From Chimonanthus salicifolius (lineage: Eukaryota > Streptophyta > Magnoliopsida > Laurales > Calycanthaceae), in contig CM023541.1 of the NCBI GenBank assembly GCA_013350335.1, positions 67,159,390 through 67,223,389 on the forward strand: DNA of 64,000 nt, in the 5' to 3' direction. The notes below the pieces were generated by a model. The model ran no database searches. It was not told where the DNA came from and saw nothing but the letters and a program-made list of their open reading frames with translations. Position numbers and translations under genes: made by a program. This document shows, one piece after another, positions 39,199 through 48,907 of the stretch; positions within the stretch are counted from its first letter, which is position 1, and every line of letters begins with the position of its first letter.

Positions 39199-39620
39199 AC
39201 TTATCTCTTTTGGTGGGGGTATGCTGCCAGATGTCATATTAGAATTAAAAGTTGCTAAAGTTGTTTTGTCTTTGGTGTCCCATCCAGTCAAAAGACACCT
39301 CTATTATCAAGCCAAAAAGATGGTGTTGCTTTTTTGGTGGGGGTATGCTACCAGATGTCTTAGAATTATCAAAGGAAGATAAAGTTGTTTTTAGTGTGCA
39401 TCCCATTTGGTTAAAAGATGCTTCACTTATTGTATCTTTTTACTGTGTCCCCAAGTGGGGAATCTCTTTTTGTAAAGTTAGTTTGGAAGGTTGTGTATGC
39501 AAAAAGTCCTTTTACTTTGTGTGTTGTCCTCTCTTGGTCGGAAGAGAGTTTATCCATTGTGCCCTTGCTCCATTATAAGTTTGCACTTAGTCTGTACTAT
39601 TAGGAGTCCTGTACTCAGTC
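39199..39620 (+). promoter_or_regulatory. Pararetroviral promoter region and leader, copy D, with duplicated block
   Basis: Two diverged copies of a ~124-bp block (39211-39334 and 39335-39458) each begin TGGTGGGGGTATGCT. They are followed by the conserved CTCTTGGTCGGAAGAG block near 39530. The expected TATA box is altered: where copy A has TTTATAAGGAG, this copy reads CATTATAAGTTTG, and the leader is about 75 nt shorter. The promoter is probably weakened or dead in this copy. Confidence 0.65.
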
Positions 39621-39693
39621 TGTAAGTAATAAACTTTTATAAGTTTGGTATTATAAGTTTGTTATTATCTAATCATGTTGTTTTTCTTTATAG
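39621..39693 (+). other. Candidate 73-bp leader intron, copy D
   Basis: The GTAAGT donor at 39621 and TTTATAG acceptor ending at 39693 are identical in layout to copy A. An AATAAA (about 39627) overlaps the start of the candidate intron and could alternatively be a polyadenylation signal. Confidence 0.45.
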
Positions 39694-39696
39694 AAC

Positions 39697-39927
39697 ATGT
39701 GGAATCGTCTTACTTTACTTAAGAAGTATTATGATGATGTTCGAACATTGAGAAAAATAGAAATTCTTCTTGAACACATACGACAACACCTGCAAATATG
39801 CACTCATCGAAATAACCCACAACATCAACGATATGAAAGACGAAGAATAATTTTAATTCAAGCCTATGCTGTGTTCCAATTAGAAGTATTCAGGATAGAA
39901 TCAAAATTACAAGCAATGGCTTTCTGA
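39697..39927 (+). CDS. Pararetroviral ORF1, 76 aa, open copy D
   Basis: An intact frame begins MWNRLTLLKKYYDD and ends SKLQAMAF, then TGA, one base before ORF2. It differs from copy B at about a quarter of positions without length change, and from broken copy A at only a few. It is basic and probably helical, with no known domain. It lies directly behind the candidate splice acceptor, which could set its translation context. It is a viral relic upstream of a broken ORF3. Confidence 0.6.
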   Translation: MWNRLTLLKKYYDDVRTLRKIEILLEHIRQHLQICTHRNNPQHQRYERRRIILIQAYAVFQLEVFRIESKLQAMAF

Positions 39928-39928
39928 G

Positions 39929-40159
39929 ATGCCTCCTCGTTCTGTTAGGAGAAAAGAATTATTGCGTGATCTTAGACGTCGTGAAAATCAGCTTAGAAGA
40001 TTAGAAAATGCTATCCGACAAATAGACGAAAATATAGTTGCAGGAAGATATCTTGTTATCCGCATACATACTATTAGGAGATCAGTATCCTTGTGTAATC
40101 GTGTAAGAGAATATTGTAACCTTTTGAATGAAGAATTAGAATTATTATCTAGTGTCTAA
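39929..40159 (+). CDS. Pararetroviral ORF2, 76 aa, open copy D
   Basis: An intact frame begins MPPRSVRRKELL. Two codons are missing relative to copies A and B (around 40085, in the RRS-VSLCN segment), an in-frame 6-bp loss. The rest, including RRLENAIRQIDENI and the C-terminal ELELLSSV, is collinear. About 220 bp of intergenic sequence follows before the ORF3 start at 40381, including GGGTTTGATCGCGTAGTAAG, which is also the edge where copy F begins. Confidence 0.6.
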   Translation: MPPRSVRRKELLRDLRRRENQLRRLENAIRQIDENIVAGRYLVIRIHTIRRSVSLCNRVREYCNLLNEELELLSSV

Positions 40160-40380
40160 AGCTTTGCAAGGTGAATTATATCTATTAGCTATGATCTGGG
40201 GCTGATCCCATCCAATCCTCTTTAGAACTTTTGTATTTTCTTTTATTGTTCTCTGTTTTTATAATCTGATTGTTGGATAAGGGTTTGATCGCGTAGTAAG
40301 TCCCGCTTAAAGCCGAGAAGTGGCATATAGGGCTGTAAATCGTTGACAGATGCTCTTTGATCCACAGTCATATTACAAAA

Positions 40381-43300
40381 ATGGAAAATTCTAAAGGAAA
40401 GACAAAACTTTTCAAGAATTGGTTTAGATCATTTCAGCATCCTTATAATAGGTCTACTTCATCTTCTTCATCATACCAGTCTGCTTTGACTAGCTTCCCT
40501 CGTAATAGTCTAGAAAAAGAATATCCAGAAAAAACAAAAATTCTGAAGAAAAGGTGTATGAAAACTTTGACAAGCCATATCCAATTGGAAAATGCCAGCC
40601 TTGCCTGTAACAAAAATATAGAGCAATGGCACATTTGAAGAACAGAATGATTATCACATTAAAACTGTTGAGAAAACTGTTTCCCTCTCTGGAGGAAAAC
40701 AAACAATCAAAATCCTTGAAAGAAGAATTATTGAACAAATCAGGACCAAATACAACTACCTACACATAGGATTAATTCAGGTAGGAATCAAACCACTGTT
40801 TCGATTAGGATTAAATGTTTCTGTATGTGCTTATGTGCGAGATCAGAGACATGACGAGTTTGATGACTCTCTGTATGCCATGGTTGAATCAAGTCTCTGT
40901 CATGGACCTGTTTATTTTAAATGTTTCCCAAACATCAAAGTTGATGCTCATGATGATGATGTCCTTGATTGTGCAACAATTGGATCCCAAAGTAAAGGAT
41001 TAAAAATGAGTCCAAGAAATAAACCTTTTGCTATAGTCTATCATGTGTTCTACAAATCCATGATCTCTATCTTTCCCATGATAGCCTACAATGATAAAAA
41101 TTGATAAAGAAAAAACCACAGTCCTCATGGAAACAAACTTTAATAATAATGTGTTTATCCCAAAAGTAATTAGCTGGGAAGAAATTGTTCTCCCAAGAAA
41201 TTGGCAAATAGAAGATGTTACGCCAAGAATAAATGAAATAACAGATGATTTGCAAAGCATAGTCAAATTACCAAATGGAAATGTTGAGGTTAATTTTAGA
41301 AGAAAAATGGAACAAGCCAGGAGAAGCTTTGCTGGCTACACTGAAGGAAGAAAAAGTTTTAAATTAGAAGAAGTTGATGAGGATCAAAAAGGTAGTGAGA
41401 AAGAAGAAATGGATTAAAAGGTTTTTAGAAACAAAGAAAGTGGAATTGAACACCCTGTGTATAAAAGAACCTCGTCAGAAAGAACCTACAACCCTAGTGA
41501 GAATAATTTCCTCCATGGAGTCATAAGAATGGTGAGTATCCAAAAGCCTAAGGAAGAACCTGTCAAAAGATTCAAATAGATAAACCATACCTTAGAGAAA
41601 ATTTGAAAAATCACCCTTTGAAAAATTGGTTCTTCAAAAGATTTAACTTAGAAGAAAAAGAAAAAATGAAAGAGTTATGGTATTACCAAATGAAAGAAGA
41701 AGAAAGAAATATACCTTTCTTTGATTGGTTTATGAACTATTTTAAGAAAGGAAAAGTTAAAGAAGAAGAAGCCCAAGGCCTAAAACAAATAAGAGTTATA
41801 GGAAAAATGTCTAGGACATGGAAAGACGTTGAAGGAAAAGAGATTCAAAGATCTCACCCACCATGGAAGAAACTTGATATTTCTGCCTCAAAAGAAACCA
41901 AGAATTTTGCTATGCCTATCAAAAATGGATCCATATTTGAATCCAAAACTGAAATAAATGGTATTGACATAGCAAGGAGCCTTAGAGATATAATTGAACA
42001 AAATAATTACGCTAATCTATCCTTATTAAGCATTGGAGAACAATCGGATAGGATAGAAAGAAAAATTAGAACAAAACCAGAATTAAATAAAGGGAAAGAA
42101 GAAAGTTCAGAAGAAATCCCTGCAAATGCGATATATGTTCCTAGAAAATTGCCATCAGGAATTATTTTGCAAAAAGGACCATTTAAAATGACAGATGAAA
42201 TACAAAAAGAATTAACTACTAGAATGGAAAGTCTCAATGTTGGGGGAAAAGGATTTAGCATCCTCAGAGTCTCTGCGTCAGAAAACTTACTAATAAACCG
42301 CTTAAAGAAATGGAATCCCCAAGCAGAACTGCCTACAACAAAGAATTATTATTCCAGACCAACTCCTGTAGATCTGCAACTTGAAGAACCCCATATACGT
42401 ATACTCAGGACCTATCATATTCGGGAAATTCCTTATATGAATGGAATTTAGATGGATTAACTGAATATCAAATAATCCAAATGGTCCATAGTATGCTGAT
42501 ATATTCTAATGATTGTGAAGTTAGGGGAAACACACCAAGAAACATCTTTCTCATGATAACTACCCTTTCAATGGGATATTAAGAGGATGGTGGAATTATG
42601 GATTATCTGGAGCCCAAAGACTTGAAATTGAAAATGCTGTCAAATTAGATGAATATGGAAGAATTATATACAGAGATAAAATCACAGGAAATTTAGTAGA
42701 TCCCAATATCAAACTTGAAGCAGGCACTAGTCAAATCCCTGAAAATTATGAAACACAATCTGATTGTGTCAGTGTCCTACTTTTATACATCCTCAATGAA
42801 TTTACTAGAGGAATTGCTCTAATTAAGGAGAAAAATCGGCAGCAATTACATCGTCTAAGATGTAGAACCTTAGGAGAATTTTGTTGGTATAAAGACGTAT
42901 TTTTATCAAAGGTATACCAACTGAATGATTGTAATTCTGATATTTGGAAAGAAAGGTTCATATCTGGATTACCACCCTTGTTTGCTGAAAAGGTGCGTAA
43001 CACCTTGAGAGAAGAAATGCATGGTACTAGTAATTACAGCATGCTGACATTCGGAGGAATTATACAAAGGATTAATAAGGTTGGCATTGCGCTTTGTACT
43101 AAATTAAAGATCAGTAAACAAGCTGAAAAAATGAGAAAATATGCTGGAGACAGAGAATTAGGAGATTTCTACTTCCAATTTGGTTTGGACCAAACACCAG
43201 ACTCAAAAAGAAAACCTTTGCGTTCTAGGTTTATCCCTAAAAGAAGAAATAAAATGATGAAGAAATACATATATAGCAGATCCAAGAGTCAATTCTCAAA

Positions 43301-46201
43301 GAAAAATTATGATACTGCTTTATTCAAAAGAAAATCTAAAAAATATCATAAAAGAGAAAACCCAACTGGAAAAATACCTACTTGCTATACTTGTGGAAAA
43401 AAGGGTCATTATTCAAACAAATGTTTCAAAAAGGAAAAATATCCTAAGAAGAAACTTAGAAAAATTGCTAAAGAGGATGATGAAGAAATTTCTGATAGAG
43501 AAGACTCTGAATTAAATTCCCAAGAAGAACATGAGTCTAGCTCATCAACTGATGAATCCAGTGTTGAAGAAAATGTTCCTCATCTTCAACTCATTAAACA
43601 ATTTCAAGCATGTACATGTAATTCTGATGATGATGGTACTGAAGGAGAATGGTCATTACCCTCTGATGAGGATCTTGGTATACATATTAATGTCCTAACT
43701 GCCCCTCAAAAATTGCTCCTTAAAATGATTGATAATATCCCAGATCCAGAGAAAAAGGTTCAATTTTTTAATCAAATTTCAAAATTGGGAGGAGAAGAAG
43801 AAGGAGAGAGTTCACAACCCAAAAATGATGAATCTCCATATTACCCCAAAAAGACAAAAGAAACATTTTATACGCCAACTTATTCCTTAATAGACCTCAT
43901 GGATAGAGCTGGAAAAATCCATACTATAAACAAACCATTGACTCTTGGAGACTTACAAAGAGAATTAAATGACCAAAAAAGAGAAATTAGAGAATTAAGA
44001 TTAGAGTTAACCAAAAGGCAAAATGAGCTTGATGAAAGAGTCACCTTACTAGAAAATGATGGTGCTTTTGGAGAATATAATGAAGAAAAATTTGTCCAAA
44101 GAATTAAAGGAGAAATTAGCAGAGTCTCTACTGGAGTGATCCCTACTAAATACATCTATCAACAGTGGAGAGTCCAGGTGAAAAATAAAAATAAAAGAAT
44201 TTTGAGAAAATTGTTAATGCCATTATTGACACTGGAGCAGATTTAAATGTCATTAGATTGGGAATCATCCCTATTGAATTTATGAGTTAAAACAATTTGT
44301 ATCTGCTGCCAATGGAACAAGTATTTCCATAGAAAGAAAAATTCCAAATGTTCATGTTTGCTTCCAAGGAGTCTATGTTACTTCACCCTTTATTATTTCA
44401 GAAGATATTGTTAATGATGTACTTCTTGGATCCCCGTTTATTCTTTTAATCCAACCTTTTTCAGTAAATACTAAGGGAATCTCTACAAATATCAAAGGCA
44501 TAGATGTAAATCTTGATTTCATGGATGATCCCTGTGAAACAAAAATCCAAAAGATAAACCAAATCATAGCCACCAAAGAGAATTATGTAAATGGACTAAA
44601 AGGTGAAATAAAAATTGCCCAAATTACAAAAATTTTGGAGGAAGAAGAGTTTAAAGAAAAAATAAAAAATCTCACAGAGCAATTTGAAAATGAATGCCGC
44701 TCTGAATTGCCCTCTGCATTCTGGAATAGAAAGAGGCATATTGTAAGTCTACCGTACATTAAAGGATTTGATGAAAAGGATATTCCTACAAAAGCCCGTC
44801 CATCCCAAATGGATGCAAAACATTTAAAACTTGTCAAGAATAAATAACTGATTTATTAAAAAAGGGATTGATCAGAAAAAACAAATCCCCTTGGAGCTGT
44901 ACGGCATTCTATGTTGAAAAGGCTACTGAAATAGAAAGAGGAGTTCCAAGATTGGTTATCAATTATAAGCCTTTAAACAAAGTATTGCAATCTATTAGGT
45001 ATCCCCTGCCTAATACGCAAGACTTGCTTAATAGGCTAAATAATGCCAAAATATTTTCAAAATTCGACTTAAAATCAGGATTTTGGCAGATTCAAATAAA
45101 AGAAGAAGATAAATATAAAACTGCATTTGCAATACCCATGGGACATTATGAATGGAATGTCATGCCCTTTGGATTAAAAAATGCCCCATCTGAATTTCTA
45201 AATATTATGAATAATATCTTTTCATCATATACTCAATTCACCATTGTTTATATTGATGATATTCTAATCTTTTCTGAATCAATTGATCAACATTGGAAAC
45301 ATTTGAATATATTCAAAAGAATTATAAAAGAAAATGGTTTAGTTTTATCTAAAAGAAAAATGAAGTTATTTCAGCAAAAAATCAGGTTCTTAGGATTTGA
45401 GATTCAAGACAGGAAAATCACCCCAACTAACCGAGTAATCCAATTTGCTGACAAGTTTCCTGATGAAATTAAAGACAAAAATATGTTACAAAGTTTCTTG
45501 GAAGTTTAAATTATGTAGCCTTTTTCTATCAAGACTTAGCAAAAGATAGAAAACTTCTCCAAGATAGATTGAAGAAAAATCCTAAAGAATGGACCTCCAA
45601 CCATACCAATGCTGTAAAAAGGATTAAAGAAAGAGTTAAAAATCTTCCTTGTAGATCTTTATCTGATCCAGAAGCTTTCAAAGTAGTACAAACAGATGCT
45701 TCTGACATCAGTTATGGAGGAATCCTTTTACAACAAAAATATTCAAAAGAAGAATTAATAAGATTCAATTCTGGTATTTGGAATGAAGCTCAAAAGAAAT
45801 ATTCAACTATCAAAAAGGAAGTTCTTGCCATTGTTCTCTGAGTAACAAAATTCCAACATGATTTATTAAACAAAGAATTTCTCATCAGAGTAGACGCCAA
45901 AGCTGCAAAAGAAATTCTAGAAAAGGATGTGAAAAATCTTGTTTCAAAACAAATATTTGCCAAATGGCAAGCCATTTTATCCGTCTTTGAGTTCAAGACT
46001 GAATTTATCAATGGAAATTCTAATTCTCTCCCTGATTTTCTTACTAGAGAATTTCTTCAGAGAAGACAAAATGGCGAGTGGTTCTTCTCCGTTCATCCAA
46101 AAGAAAAGAAAGGAGAAATTGGCAGAACAAGAAGAAAGCCAAAAGGGTTTTACTCCAACAAAAGACCCAAGTCAATCAGAATTATATCTTTACACTGGTA
46201 A
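40381..46201 (+). pseudogene. Pararetroviral ORF3 polyprotein, copy D, full length but broken
   Basis: The start at 40381 begins MENSKGKTKLFKNW. The frame shifts near 40550. Readable pieces are 40835-41104 and 41091-41417 (movement protein core), a CAA-to-TAA stop at 41415, 41603-42451 (capsid), and 42978-44246 (422 codons: capsid C-terminal part, CCHC knuckle at 43383-43424, acidic linker). The protease active site DTGAD is at 44228-44242. RT lies at 44521-44847 and 44868-45509, with YIDD at 45249-45260, and RNase H at 45569-45841 with a TDAS motif, ended by TGA. The usual TAG terminator, present in copies E and F, has become TGG at 46079, so the last frame runs on to 46201. At least six separate lesions make it inactive. 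Confidence 0.92.
44868..45509 (+). pseudogene. Reverse transcriptase core of copy D ORF3 (best preserved in the window)
   Basis: A 213-codon open segment covers most of the RT palm and fingers. Seen in order are RLVINYKPLNK (near 44950), FSKFDLKSGFWQI (near 45055), [10 protein letters not shown] (near 45170), the catalytic YIDDILIFS (45249-45275) and FLGFEIQ (near 45391). All three catalytic aspartates are present. It is cut off upstream by a one-base loss near 44835 and downstream by a TAA at 45507. It is the best stretch here for placing this virus in a phylogeny. Confidence 0.9.
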
Positions 46202-47374
46202 CAGAATTCTTGTTACTTCAGATTGACTTATGGAAGAAAGATCTGTTGAAGATAATGTATATTTTCTCTTTGGAAAGGGACTTCATTATTATTCCCCGGA
46301 CAAGAGAAAAACCCGTGAATGGTATCTCAATATTTTACATTAGACGAAAAACGTCCTCATCTTCCACAATAAGAACTCAAATGGAATTATCACTTATTCA
46401 AAAATTTACTATTCTAAAAATCCTTTCTGAAGAAGATTGGGATGGTCCCTTGTATTTGACTAGATCAGTCCAACTTTATAACTCAACTGAGTTCTTCAAT
46501 TATTGGGACTACATTGATGCCTGGAAATTTGCCCTGATGTGGCACAATCGCCAGTATAGCCACTCATGGTTAATCAGGTTCAAAGAAGAAAGTCCTGATG
46601 TCATTTCTATCCACTGCAGTGTTCCATCATGGTTTATCTTTAATTGGTGGTCTTACTTTGGTGCATCTCAGAATATTCTCCCTGATAATTTTTGTTATCT
46701 GTTTATTAAATTCTGCCAAATAGAAGAAAAGGTTCCTTGTGAAGCATTTAATGTTCTTCCCGAAATTCCATATTCCATATATTTTCCAGTGGAAGTTTGA
46801 AGTGAAAAAAGATTTATTTGGTCTTCCATCATTGTACCAAACTTATTATAAAAATGGTGGCCTAAAATCGAGAATGATACTTATGAGAGAATTTTGAATC
46901 AAATCTCTCCTCTTGAAAAGACTAATGATCCTCTTTCAGATGAAAAGCCTCTTGAAAATGAAATGGTCATGGCTGATCTCTTAGCCAAGAAAATTGCTAA
47001 AGAAATTGCTCGTGAAAAATCCCCTGATCCTATGGATATGTCTGTTGAATCTGTTAATTTTGAAGAAAAGATTAAACAGATTTTAGAAGAATATTTGCCA
47101 AAAAAGAAAGGTAATCAGCATGATTGGGATTCTAATCATGATCCTAACGAAAATCTTGATGACGAAGGTGTGCCCCTTGAGAACCTTCATCCTCGATGGG
47201 ACCTGACTCTCATGTCAATCCCGACGGATCAGTTACTGAGTACCTTCGTGGTGGAAAATTCTGGTATTCCTCAGCCAAGGACAAAGGAAAAGAAAAGGAA
47301 ATGGAGTCTTGGTTGGCTAAATTATTCCGCATGAACTCTGCAAAAGCTAATGATTTGATGAAAAAGAAGATATG
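46071..47374 (+). pseudogene. Pararetroviral ORF4, copy D, broken
   Basis: The ATG at 46071 is kept (begins MASGSSPFIQKK). A TGT-to-TGA change gives a stop at 46224, a TAG follows near 46340 and the frame then shifts. The long middle part is open up to 46800 (TEFFNYWDYIDAW, WLIRFKEESPDV, FNWWSYFGASQ), and 46894-47334 covers MADLLAKKIAKEIA and KIKQILEEYLPKKK. A base loss near 47205 shifts the end; the TGA is at 47372-47374. Its 3' part is the inner edge of the large inverted repeat with copy E. Confidence 0.85.
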
Positions 47375-47597
47375 ACAAATGACAAAGTGAGATCCTGTTG
47401 ATTGTTGGGATCATAGCCATTGGACTTATCTCTTTTGGTGGGGGTATGCTGCCAGATGTCATATTAGAATGAAAAGTTTCTAAAGTTGTTTTGTCTTTGG
47501 TGTCCCATCCAGTCAAAAGACACCTCTATTATCAAGCCAAAAAAGATGGTGTTGCTTTTTTGGTGGGGGTATGCTCCCAGATGTCTTAGAATTATCA
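47375..47597 (+). promoter_or_regulatory. Pararetroviral intergenic region after copy D, truncated; spacer of the inverted repeat
   Basis: It contains a decayed primer-binding site (TGGGATCATAGCC at 47406-47418; two mismatches to the site at 39181) and both duplicated promoter blocks (near 47438 and 47560). It ends at a breakpoint in the second block, where minus-strand ORF4 of copy E begins. No TATA box or leader remains. A TCA trinucleotide is shared at the join. Confidence 0.75.
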
Positions 47598-47601
47598 TTT
47601 G

Positions 47602-48907
47602 TCATATCTTCTTTTTCATCAAATCATTAGCTTTTGCAGAGTTCATGCGGAATAATTCAGCCAACCGAGACTCCATTTCCTTTTCTTTTCCTTTGTCCTA
47701 GGCTGAGGAATACCAGAAATTTTCCACCACGAAGGTACTCAGTAACTGATCCCTCGGGATTGACATGAGAGTCAGGGTCCCATCGAGGATGAAGGTTCTC
47801 AAGGGGCACACCTTCGTCATCAAGATTTTCATCAGGATCATGATTAGAATCCCAATCATGCTGATTACCTTTCTTTTTTGGCAAATATTCTTCTAAAATC
47901 TATTTAATCTTTTCTTCAAAATTAACAGATTCAACAGACATATCCATAGGATCAGGGAATTTTTCACAAGCAATTTCTTTAGCAATTTTCTTGGCTAAGA
48001 GATCAGCCATGACCATTTCATTCTCAAGAGGCTTTTCATCTAAAAGAGGATCATTAGTCTTTTCAGTTGGAGAGATTTGATTCAAAATTCTCTCACAAGT
48101 ATCATTCTCGGTTTTAGGCCACCATTTTTTATAATAAATTTGGTACAATGATGGAAAACTAAATAAAACTTTTTTCATTTCAAACTTCCACTAGAAAATA
48201 TATAGAATATGGAATTTCGCGAAGAACATTAAATGCTTAACAAGGAACCTTTTCTTCTATTTGGCAGAATTTAATAAACAGATAATGGAAATTATCAGGG
48301 AGAATCTTCTGAGATGCACCAAAGTAAGGCCACCAATTAAAGAGAAACCATGATGGAACACTGCGGTGGATAGGAATGACATCAGGACTTTCTTCTTTGA
48401 ACCTGATGAACCATGAGTGGCTATACTGGCGATTTTGCCACAACAGGGCAAATTTCAAGGCATCAATGTAGTTCCAATAAATGAAGAACTCAGTTGAGTT
48501 ATAAAGTTGGACTGATCTAGACATATACAAGGGACCATCCCAATCTTCTTCAGAGAGCATTTTTATAATAGTAAATTTTGAATAAGTGATAATTCCATTT
48601 GCATTCTTATTGTGGAAGATGAGGACGCTTTTCGTCTGATGTAAAATATTGAGATACCATTCACGGGTTTTTCTCTTGTCCGGGAATAATAATGAAGTCC
48701 CTTTCCAAAGAGAAAATATGCATTCTCTTCAATAGATCTTTCTTCCATAAGACAATTTGAAGTAACAAGAATTTTGTTACCAGTGTAAAGATATAATTCT
48801 GATTGACTTGGGTCTTTTGTTGGAGTAAAATCATTTTGGCTTTCTTCTTGTTCTACCAATTTCTCCTTTCCTTTCTTTTGGATGAACGGAGAAGAACTAC
48901 TCGCCAT
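47602..48907 (-). pseudogene. Pararetroviral ORF4, copy E, broken
   Basis: On the minus strand the ATG is at 48905-48907 and the TGA at 47602-47604; the 1,306-bp span is not a multiple of three. Pieces read at 48563-49039 (N-terminal part), 48237-48560 (DDWDGPLYM-type segment to the WW-FGAS segment), 47900-48178 and 47657-47884. The ATG overlaps the ORF3 TAG by 11 nt as in copy F. It mirrors copy D ORF4 across a ~225-bp spacer. Confidence 0.85.

Noticed and set aside
39181..47374. A replication-competent viral genome (copy D)
   Set aside because: ORF3 and ORF4 carry multiple stops and frameshifts and the TATA region is damaged.
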